In this document: positions 24,207 through 33,219 of the stretch, one piece after another
Layout of the letters: every line of letters begins with the position of its first letter
Position numbering within the stretch: the first letter of the stretch is position 1
Assembly (NCBI GenBank): GCA_012064385.1
Contig: QRDG01000416.1
Span: 772,783 to 836,782, forward strand
DNA: 64,000 nucleotides
Reading direction: 5' to 3'
Source of the DNA: Puccinellia tenuiflora
Lineage: Eukaryota > Streptophyta > Magnoliopsida > Poales > Poaceae
Program-made: the position numbers and the translations under genes
The notes under the pieces: generated by a model
Told to the model about the DNA's origin: nothing
What the model saw: the letters and a program-made list of their open reading frames with translations, nothing else
Databases searched by the model: none

Positions 24207-24750
24207 TGTCGTGGGGTTGTCACGGCAAGTCCTTCCTCCAGGAAGGTGAGTTCGGGGGCCATCAATGCTTGAAGTACGTAGGAGAGATTAATCTCGCCTA
24301 GGGACACAGATTTACCCAGGTTTGGCCCCTCTTGGTTAGAGGTAAAGACCTACTTCCTGCTTCTCTTTATTGCTCTGGATCTGATATCGATTACAGGGTT
24401 CCGGCTCCTCTCTGGGGATCCGGCGACTTGGTGTTTCTCTCTACTGGAATTGCTTATCGATCTAAGGTCCAGGACCCCGCTTATAAAGACTGTCGGGACC
24501 CCTGGACTTACAGGTTACACCGAGTCACACTAGAACACGGAGTCCTACTCTACGTCTTGGCCTTCCAAGTTAGGGCTCCGGGTTGTACTTGGACTCCTTG
24601 CTGACGAGTCCTTTCTTCATCATGGGCCTTGGTCGGCTTGTCTCCAGCCCAGCCCATGCGACTTGACACGTGACTCGGCTTTGGCCTTCTTGGTCTTGGC
24701 GGGTCTACTTTCCGGGTCCATGGGCCTACCTATAAAGTATCCCCCCATCA
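24207..24750 (-). mobile_element. 5' LTR of G2 (544 bp)
   Basis: On the minus strand it starts TGATGGGGGGATACTTTATA and ends CCGTGACAACCCCACGACA. It carries a TTTATAAG TATA-like box (+ strand ttataaag near 24481) and an AATAAA further on (complement near 24363-24371). Close relatives are the LTRs at 30078-30635 and 36948-37481. Confidence 0.9.
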
Positions 24751-26518
24751 AGCCCAACATGGACCCGACCTCCTGGTTGGGTACATAGGAGATGGCGATG
24801 AGTATCCGCAATGCCACAGGTAATCTGTGTGCCAAATTCATGTACCTTATGATGGAAGGAGCAGCCAAAGTATGGATGCGTAACTTGCCTTCTAGATCAA
24901 TCAATTCTTGGGAGCAGTTGAAATCAGCTTTCATTCAGAACTTTCAGGGAACATGCAAAAAGCTTAGTACCATAGAGGATTTGGAGCGGTGTGTTCAGAG
25001 AAAGGGCGAGTCTGCAAGGCATTGGATGAGGCGGGTCTCGGAGATCATCAACTCATCGCAAGGACTCCCAACAATTTCAGTGCTAATGGCAATGGAGAGA
25101 AATTGCAGCTACAATCCCTTGAGCTGGAAGCTGGGTCGCATGAAGGAGAGCCTGAATCAAGGTGTTCCCCTTACGATTGGCGAGATCATGGCAGGTGCTA
25201 ATAAGCACGCTGCCACAGACAAAACAAAGGATCAGGAGGAAGGGCCTAAAGGACATGGTGGCAATGGTCAGAACCAGAATCAAAATCAGAACCAGAATCA
25301 GGGAAGTAACAAGCGACCGTATGGAGACAACTCTGACCTGGTGGCTAACACAAACACTGGGGTCAGACGCAAGGACAACAGTTCTCAAGGGTATCAGGGA
25401 CGGAGGCTAACCACAGAGGAGGTTCTGGCGAGTCCATGCCCTAAACACGCCAGAAACGGCAAGTGTGGTCACACCTTGGGACAGTGCGTGGATTTGCAGC
25501 GTGCTAGGCTCCCAGGACCAGGAAATAGAGGCAACAACAATGGATATAGAGGAAACAATGGTGATGGAGGACCCGGCAATCACGGTGGAGGAGCCGGCAA
25601 TAACCCTAACCAACCTCAGGGAGGAGGTAACCAACAGGGCGGGTTCCAGCAGAACCCGAAGCAGCTTCACGATAACAATGGGCAGTATTATGCAACAACT
25701 CGGCCACAGAACCCGAGTCGTGGCAGTTACCATGTCTTCACAACAAGCACGTCCAAGCGTGCCAAGAAATTAAAAGTTAGAGCTGTCAACGCAGTAGAGC
25801 CGGCGCTTCCACAGTGGCTCAGGTGGTCAGAGCAAACCATCACATGGAGTCGGGCAGATCATCCGCCAAGAGTCGACGACCCAGGGCAGCTAGCCTTGGT
25901 GGTGGCACCCCAAGTTGGGGGCTACACGTTGAACAAAGTGCTCATGGATGGTGGAAGTAGTATCAACATCTTATATTATGACACATTCAAGAGGATGCAG
26001 CTGCAAGATAGGCAGCTAATACCCACTGAGACAGTTTTTCATGGAATCGTACCAGGGAAGTCAGCCAAGCCAATCGGTAAGATTTATCTTGAGGTTGCTT
26101 TTGGCACAGTGGAGAATTTTCGTTCAGAAATTATGCCTTTGAGGTAGTGGATCTTAAGAGTCCATACCATGCTCTCTTTGGTCCACCAGCGTACTTTAAG
26201 TTTATGGCCAGACCATGCTATGTTTACTTGAAGCTCAAGATGCCAGGTCCAGCAGGAGTCATTACAGTTAATGGCAGCAGACAGATGGCACTGGAGTGTG
26301 AACTAGGTGATGCAGCTATGGCTGAGACAACTTGTGCTCAAGAGGAGCTGAAATTCTACAAGGCGAGCGTGGACCCGGAGGACAACTCGGTCCTTAAGAA
26401 GCCGGCCACAGAGGAGAAGATGAAGTTCAAGTCAGCCCAGGATACAAAGCAAGTCGACTTTACCCCTGGTGATTCTTCCAAGCAGTTCACCATTGGGGCA
26501 CACCTCTCTGATAAATAG
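24751..26518 (+). pseudogene. G3 gag (C-terminal part) and protease
   Basis: It starts mid-gag at PNMDPTSWLGT, the homologue of G2 position about 22670, followed at once by a TAG at about 24785 where G2 has Tyr. From the ATG at 24792 the frame runs through the gag domain, an Asn/Gln-rich region (QNQNQNQNQ), the CPKHARNGKCGHTLGQCVDL Cys/His motif and protease LMDGGSSINILYYDTF at about 25945. One T is missing near 26135-26141 compared with G2 (ccttttgagg to cctttgagg), so the first frame ends at 26147. The homologous sequence continues in a second frame to TAG 26516-26518, the same stop that G2 has. Confidence 0.88.
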
Positions 26519-29500
26519 GAAAGCGCGCTCATCGAGTTCATCCGTGAGAACCGGGACGTATTTGCATGGAAGCCATCGGACATGCCAGGAGTCCCGAGAG
26601 AACTCGCCGAGCACAGCTTACACGTTAACCCTAATGCAAGACCAGTTAAGCAAGGTTTGCGCAAGTTTCATGATGACAGGAGGAAGGCCATTGGAGAAGA
26701 GGTGGCTCGGCTCCTCGCAGCCGAGTTCATCAAAGAAGTCTTTCACCCAGAGTGGGTAGCCAATCCAGTGTTAGTGCCAAAGAAAACAGGAGAGTTGCGG
26801 ATGTGCATCGACTTTACGGGTCTTAACAAGCATTGCCCTAAGGACCCGTTTGCATTGCCTCGTATTGACCAAATCATCGACTCCACAGCAGGGTCAGAGT
26901 TACTTTGCTTTTTGGATGCCTATTCAGGGTATCACCAGATCAGACTCAACATAGAGGATGAGCTGAAGACGTCTTTCATCACGCCCTTTGGAGCATTTTG
27001 TTATACAACAATGCCCTTTGGGCTCAAGAACGCAGGAGCTACATATCAGAGGTGCATCCAGAATTGTTTCAAGGAGCAGATTGGAAGAAATATTCACGCT
27101 TACGTGGATGATGTAGTTGTCAAGTCTCAAAAGGCTGACTCCCTGATAGCAGACCTGACAGAAACCTTCAGTAACCTGCGCAAGTACAAGATGAAACTCA
27201 ACCCAACCAAGTGTGTTTTTGGAGTCCCTGCAGGCAAACTCCTTGGCTTCATTGTTTCAGAGAGAGGCATTGAAGCAAACCCAGAGAAAATCAAGGCTAT
27301 TCACAATCTGCAGAAGCCGACTTGTCTAAAGGATGTTCAGAAACTCACTGGTTGTGTAGCAGTCCTCAGCAGATTCATCTCAAGACTCGGAGAGAAGGCG
27401 GGTCCTCTCAATCGACTCTTGAAGAAGTCAGACAAGTTCATATGGGATAAAGAAGCTGATGATGCTTTTGAGAACTTGAAGAAAACTCTATCATCAGCGC
27501 CAGTACTTGCAGCTCCTACAGATAAGGAGCCCATGCTATTATATGTGGCTGCCAATGAAAGGGTGGTCAGTGCAGTAGTAGTTGTGGAACGATCAGAGGA
27601 AGGAAAGGAGTATCCAGTGCAGAGACCTGTTTATTACATCAGTGAAGTCCTAACAGAGTCAAAGCAAAGGTACCCTCAATGGCAGAAGCTAGTTTATGGA
27701 GTTTTCCTTGCAAGTAGGAAGCTTAAGCATTATTTCCAAGAGCACCCAATCAAAGTGGTGAGTTCAGCACCGCTAGCAGACATCATACGCAACAGAGATG
27801 CAACAGGTCGAGTCGCCAAGTGGGCAATCGAGTTGGGCCCTTACCATATCACATACGAGCCCAGGACAGCAATCAAATCTCAAGCTTTGGTCGACTTCGT
27901 CAACGATTGGACTGATTGCACATCTTCACCGAGTTCACCTTGCACCAAATATTGGACAATGCACTTCGACGGGTCCAGACAGCTAGAGGGCTCAGGAGCC
28001 GGCGTGGTTCTAACTTCACCAAAAGGAGATAAGTTGGCATATGTCCTTCAGTTACATTTTCATTGTAGAAACAACATGGCAGAGTATGAGGCTTTGCTAC
28101 ACGGCCTGCGTTTGCCAAGCAGATGAACATCAAGCGTATCAGGTGCTTTGGAGACTCGGATCTCGTAGCCCAGCAGGTATCAGGAACCTGGGACTCGAAG
28201 GATATAAACATGGCGGCTTATAGAAGAGCAGTCGAACAGATAGTCGGGTTCTTTTCTGGTTATCAAGTGGAGCATATTGACAGACGCAAGAACGAGGCCG
28301 CAGACGCGTTATCACGACTCGGCTCTCGACGAGAGAAAGTACCACCAAATGTATTTGTGGATGAGCTTCACCACCCATCAGTCAAGTTGCCCTCAGAGGA
28401 GGAGTTAGCCTCCCCAGATCCAGAATCGGCACTGGTGGCATCGGTACGAGCAACACCAGCATGGACAGAGCCCTACCTTGCATATCTCCTTAGGGGTGAA
28501 CTCCCACAGGATGAAGTCAAACAGAGACAGCTCATCAGACGATGCAAGTCATACACAGTCATTGATGGCGAGCTGTACAGAAGGAGCGTCACTGGAGTCT
28601 ACCAGAGGTGTGTGTCTCCAGAAGAGGGCAGGCAAATATTGCAAGAGATTCATGTAGGCGATTGTGGTCATCATGCATCCACTAGATCGTTGGTGTCAAA
28701 AGCTTTCAGGCACGGGTTCTTTTGGTTAACAGCACATCTGGACGCAGAAAAGATAGTACGAGTCTGTGATGGATGCCAAAGGTACGCAAGGCAAGACCAC
28801 GTGCCAGCCCAAGAGCTCAGAACTATCCCTATCACTTGGCCGATTGCAGTTTGGGGGCTTCATATGGTGGGTCCTTTCTCAAAGTCGCCCTGTCAGAAGA
28901 CTCATCTGCTAGTAGCAGTTGACAAGTTCACCAAGTGGATGGAAGTCGAGCCCGTCAGCAGAGTCGACGGAGCATCAGCAGTGAGATTTTTCAAGAAATA
29001 GCAACACGCTTCGGATATCCTCACAGCATCATTACAGACAATGGTACCAACTTATCAGTTGGAGAGATGGCCAAGTTCTGCGCTGAGAACAACATCAGAC
29101 TCGACCTAGCCTCAGTGGCACACCCACAGTCCAATGGACAAGCAGAGAGGGCAAATCAGGAGTTGTTGAAGGGAATTAAGCCTCGGCTCCGAGTCCCTTT
29201 GCTAAGAGCCGCTGGGTGTTGGGTTGAGGAGCTGCCAGCAGTACTTTGGAGTATAAGAACGACTCCTAACAGATCCACGGGCTTCACACCTTTCTTCATG
29301 GTGTATGGAGCAGAGGCCGTCCTGCCAAGCGACTTGTTGCATGATTCGCCACGAGTCGCCAATTACGTCGAGACAGAAAATGAACTCGCTCGCCAGGACT
29401 CGGTCGACGCACTCGAGGAAGCAAGGGAGTTAGCCCTTGAGAGATCAGCAGTTTATCAGCAGGACTTGCGGCGATATCACGCACGCAGAATCAAGACTCG

Positions 29501-29747
29501 GACTTTCCAGGAAGGCGACTTAGTGCTTCGCCTCGTCCAAAACAGGGAGGGGATGCACAAGTTATCTCCACCATGGGAAGGACCGTTTGTCATAAGCAAA
29601 AACTTGCACAATGGGTCGTACTATCTAATGGATGTACGAGAGCCGGCAAGTGAAAGCAAAGGAGCTGACACAGCTCATACGCTAGGTCACTATGCAGAGG
29701 CAAAGAGGCCATGGAATATAGCTCAATTACGTCCTTATTTTACTTAA
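26519..29747 (+). pseudogene. G3 pol: RT, RNase H, integrase with two frameshifts
   Basis: RT is intact from 26519 with LRMCIDFTGLNKHCPKD, FGLKNAGATYQR and AYVDDVVVKS (about 27100-27126). RNase H has MHFDGS, NMAEYEALLHGL, FGDSDLVAQQ and NEAADALSRL, but one base is missing near 28110, moving the frame. Integrase has CGHHAS and CDGCQRY (zinc region). The expected first catalytic Asp in GLDMVGPF is His at 28861-28863. The second is normal (IITDNGTN), and the third Glu region is normal (QSNGQAERAN). Another single-base loss near 28996 moves the frame again. The C-terminal part runs to the stop at 29747 (PWNIAQLRPYFT). The single-base losses could be real decay or long-read errors. Confidence 0.9.
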
Positions 29748-30077
29748 GTTGTAATAGTTTTATGAGTTGAAAGGCAAAGAGCCCAGTGAGCCATACCTAG
29801 ATGTAATCAGATTATTATGATCAAGTGAAATAAAGCCGGCTTCTGTGAAGATGATCAGGTTCTTGGGGGCTTGCTTTTCAGTGAAAAAAGTTAAGCTTAG
29901 ACTCATGAACCCGGCACAGTAGGCAAACTTTACCTAATTTTCTCACTGGTAAGTTAGATGCATCCTGCACAATATGACTAATCTACAGGCATGACTCGTC
30001 TCCGGCTCTTATGAATCCTAAAGGACATGAGGCGTTAGGAGTTTTTCAGCACAAGCTGTAAGAGGAGTCATGTAGGG
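29748..30077 (+). other. G3 spacer after integrase
   Basis: Non-coding sequence with an aataaag at about 29830 and a PPT-like ttcttgggggctt at about 29862-29874, like the repeats in the later part of G3. It ends where the G4 LTR begins at 30078; the last five bases before it are taggg. Confidence 0.6.
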
Positions 30078-30635
30078 TATCGTGGGGTTGTCACGGCAAG
30101 TTCTTCCTCAGGGAAGATGAGTTCTGGGGCCATTGGTGATCGAAGTACGTGGGAACGTTAATCTCGCCGGGGAACAAGGATTTACCTAGGTTCGGCCCCT
30201 CTGATTAGAGGTAAAGACCTACTTCCTGCTTCTATGTTATTGCTCCTTACTAAATCTCAATTACAAGGACCCGGCTCCTACAACTCAGGAGCCGGCGACT
30301 TCTCTCTGTTGGCTAGGGTTTCTCTAACTTGATTGGACCTAGCTCACTACGATCCAGGACCCCCCTTATAAAGGTGGCGGGTCCCTGGACTTACAATCTG
30401 TATCGAGTTCTACTCATATACGGAGTCCTACTCTAGGCTTTGTCCTTCCAAACTAGAACTCCGGGTTGTACTTGGACTCCATCTTTGGACGTGTCCCCTT
30501 CTCCACACGGGCCTTGGTCGGCTTGTCTCCAGCCCAGCCCATGTGACTCGTCTCGTGACTCGGCATTGGCCTTCTTGGTCTTGGCGGGTCTACTTTCCGG
30601 GTCCATGGGCCTACCTATAAAGTATCCCCCCATCA
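30078..30635 (-). mobile_element. 3' LTR of G4 (558 bp)
   Basis: Minus-strand start TGATGGGGGGATACTTTATA at 30635. Its other end reads ...CCCCACGATA where the family ends CACGACA, so the terminal CA has mutated to TA. TATA-like ccttataaagg lies near 30363-30373. The left flank is G3 spacer. The right flank is the PPT. Confidence 0.88.
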
Positions 30636-30655
30636 GTAGCCCCCGAATTTATCTT
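30636..30655 (-). promoter_or_regulatory. Polypurine tract of G4
   Basis: The minus strand reads aagataaattcgggggctac directly before the LTR. The same tract stands before LTR D at 36928-36947, apart from being on the other strand. Confidence 0.75.
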
Positions 30656-31046
30656 GGGTGCAGCTTTGTCGGCTTCCTCTATCTTCTTGATTTTATTCCT
30701 GATTCGACTCTTGGGGTCGACTCCTTCTGTCGACTCCTTCACTCCGAGTCACAGGCTCAGAAGTCGCTAGCTGCTAGCTCCAAGATGAATTCCTGCAATT
30801 AAAACATAATACACGTAAAATGAATCCGTCCTCGCCTTTTGCACAAGTCCACCGCTCTAGCCCTTTACAGCACTTGGCCGAGCCTGTGGCTATTCCTGTA
30901 CACTTAACTCTGAGGATTTTCAACTCTTTAAGTCATAGGACTCGGCTTTCCAAAATAAGCCAGCTCTTCTTCCACTTCTATAACCTTAACTTTTAACTGT
31001 TGACTCGTTACCCACGATTTTACCGCGGGCCACCACTGTAATCCTC
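30656..31046. other. G4 spacer upstream of its antisense gene
   Basis: No gene is seen. The sequence is non-coding, includes short CGACTC/GAGTC repeats (about 30700-30760) and precedes the promoter motifs at 31047-31070. Confidence 0.6.
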
Positions 31047-31070
31047 TAGGGTTTTTACCCTCTTATAAAT
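31047..31070 (+). promoter_or_regulatory. Telobox plus TATA of the G4 antisense gene
   Basis: TAGGGTTT (31047-31054) is followed by TATAAAT (31064-31070), 114 bp before the ATG at 31185. The same pair lies in the same place upstream of the G3 antisense gene. Teloboxes (AAACCCTA) are known in plant promoters such as those of ribosomal protein genes; use here is inferred. Confidence 0.65.
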
Positions 31071-31184
31071 GTCAAGGGGTAAGAACCAAAGCCTCAACTG
31101 TCCCTTCATTCCCCAATTCTTTCTGCCTTTCCCGCGCTCATCTCTTTCCCGCGCAGCGCTCCCCTCTTGCACCGCACGTACGCC

Positions 31185-33195
31185 ATGGCCCCCAAGCGCG
31201 CCACCAAGGGCACCTCTAAGGCCAAGGCCCCCTCTGCAAGCAGGATCGTCGACATTGCCACCGAGGCCGCCGCCGCCGCCGCACCTGCCTCGAAGAGATC
31301 TATCTCCGCTGATTGGCCTAGCTAGCCTCCTTCCTTCAAGCGTCAAGGCACGAGCTCCTGGGACGAATCGGTGCCCTCTCCGGCGAAGGGCGAGGTCGTT
31401 ATCTTTGCAGAGCACCTTTTCCGCGGTTTCACGCCCCCCAGTAACTTGTTCTTCCGCCAGCTCCTTGAGTTCTATAAGCTGCGCATCCACGACCTCGCTC
31501 CCAATTCTGTCCTTACCCTTTCCAATTTTGTCGTTCTCTGTGAGGATTACCTCCATATTAAGCCCGACCTAGATTTATGGCTTGAACTGTTCTATTGCAA
31601 CCCACAACCCGAGACATCTGGAGGCCTCTCTTACAGTGCGGCGCTGTGGCTCTCCAGCGTCGCCTGAACTCTGTGTTTCCCAAGCCAGTTTTTCCCAACC
31701 GCATAAAAGATTGGCAAAAAACTTTCTTTTACTGCAAAGATACATCTCCTGAGGGCGAGCCCAAACTTCCTTTGTTCACTGAAGATCGCTTAGAAGCAAC
31801 TCCTGCCATGAAAGCTAGGTGCTCAGAAGCCGCCCGTCCCAAAGTCGAGTCACTGATTCTTAGAATTCGGGCTCTTCTTTCTCATAATCTGGAAAATATG
31901 GATCTCGTCCGTTGCTGGACAACATGGAGGATCCAGCCGCTGAGTCCTAGGACTCGGCTAATTTGCTCTTATACTAGATGTGTCACTGATGATCTCAGGA
32001 CAACTGACAAGCTGTCAGATGGCCCTGAACTTGGTCGATTGATCAAGAAGTTGACCGGAAAAATGGTGAAGGACCAGGCCCACTTCGGGCTCCAGCCTTT
32101 TTGCTCCACCTGCCCAGCTCCTGCTGTAAGTACTTTAACTGTCTTTCCTTCTTACTTGCTTGTATTGTCTCAATTTACTAACTCACACTTTCTGTTTCCT
32201 TTCTGTAGCTTACCGACTCCTTCTGGAAGTCGACCCTTGAAACTGGCAAGGGCAAAGGGAGTACCTCTGCTGCTGCTGCAGAGATTGTTGAAGAAGAAGA
32301 AGCCAGCGAGGAGTCCTCTAAGGAGGCTACTGCCGCTGGCGAGGAGAATGAAGATGAGGAGTCCTCACCTGAGGCTCCCACTGTCAATGTCATTGAGGAG
32401 AGTCCTCCTCTGAAGCACAGTATGCTGACGAAGAGCATACTGAATCGAGTCCTGCAGGAGCCCAACCAACTCCATCTGAGGAGTCATCAGATGTCAAGAG
32501 TCACTCCCCGACTCCTCCAGTTCCGAAAAATGGGTCTCGGGCTGCTGTGTCTAAGGTACCCCGCCTCGCGAGTCCAAAAATCTAGCAGCTCCTCCAGTGA
32601 GCCTGAAGAAATTGCTGCACAAGTTCTTGCTGCCAAGAAAAGGAAACTACGCTCAAGTGGCCCTGCAGAAACTCCTCCGCCTCTACCTGTATCACACAAA
32701 AGGAAGTCGGTTTCTCCTCCTGCGAAAGCTGACTCCTACGAGTCGGGAATGTCAATCTTTTCCTCTGACTCTCAAGCCTCTTGGATCTTGAGACAAACGT
32801 TGGGTATGACTTTCTCCTCTATCTTTACTAGCATGACATCTGTATTTCCCTTTAATCAATATTTGACTTTTAATCTGTCCTGTCTCAGAGCCCGGCCCTG
32901 TGCCAAGTTCTCTAAGCTACCAGGCATGGCTGACGTGACTTCCAGCCGTGGAGTTGTACCGCCGTCGACTTCTCAGACGACGAGTACAAGACCGCTCCTA
33001 CGACTCCTGCATCTACAGGTGCGACAACTACTGGGACTCCCCCTGTTCCCGAATCTGCTCCAAGGACTCAGTTGGGGACTCCTTTGGTAATCCCATCCTC
33101 CTCTGGGGGTGGGACTCCAACCACTACAACTCAGATGCCTCCAAGTCAAGAAAAGGCGGCTCCCACTTCTCAGCTGAACACCGAGCCAGCAAAGT
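31185..33195 (+). pseudogene. G4 antisense gene (PF04195-like), truncated
   Basis: The model is exon 1 31185-32125, intron 32126-32208 (GTAAGT...TAG), exon 2 32209-32803, intron 32804-32888 (GTATGA...CAG) and exon 3 from 32889, cut at 33195 by an LTR edge. It starts MAPKRATKGTSKAKAPSASR, a basic leader. The conserved domain reads VVIFAEHLFRGFTPPSNLFF and DLAPNSVLTLSNFVVLCEDY, then VFPNRIKDWQKTFFYCKD. Exon 2 is Ser/Glu-rich with a basic KKRKLR patch. Exon 3 has ARPCAKFSKLPGMADVTS and a Thr/Pro-rich tail. It is broken by TAG 31323-31325, a frameshift near 31620 and others in exon 2. It is antisense to G4. Confidence 0.78.
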
Positions 33196-33218
33196 TGTCG
33201 TGGGGTTGTCACGGCAAG
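33196..33218 (-). mobile_element. 23-bp LTR edge of the G2/G3/G4 family
   Basis: tgtcgtggggttgtcacggcaag equals the outer 23 bases of LTR A exactly, then an N follows. The left flank is G4 exon 3, not a primer site, so it is not G4's own 5' LTR. It is either the start of another insertion or an assembly overlap. Confidence 0.6.
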
Positions 33219-33219
33219 N
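33219..33219. other. Single N, probable contig join
   Basis: A lone N immediately after an LTR edge, with unrelated sequence on each side, suggests two contigs joined at a repeat. Missing sequence could include the rest of G4 and the end of the G3 antisense gene. Confidence 0.7.

Larger units (their letters stand above)
19427..24750 (-). mobile_element. Gypsy element G2 (minus), 5' LTR to RNase H
   Basis: On the minus strand the order is 5' LTR (24750-24207), primer site, gag, protease and RT, then the start of RNase H cut at 19427 by LTR R. Integrase, antisense gene and 3' LTR are absent. G2 and G3 belong to one family, with LTR TGATGGGGGGATAC...CACGACA and near-identical gag-pol. G2's outer LTR end at 24750 touches G3 gag sequence directly. 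Confidence 0.85.
30078..33195 (-). mobile_element. Gypsy element G4 (minus), 3' part
   Basis: Read on the minus strand, the antisense-gene region (33195-31185) is followed by a leader, a PPT at 30636-30655 and the 3' LTR at 30635-30078. Gag, pol and 5' LTR are not seen. The region ends at 33196 where a 23-bp LTR edge and an N follow. Same family as G2 and G3. Confidence 0.75.
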
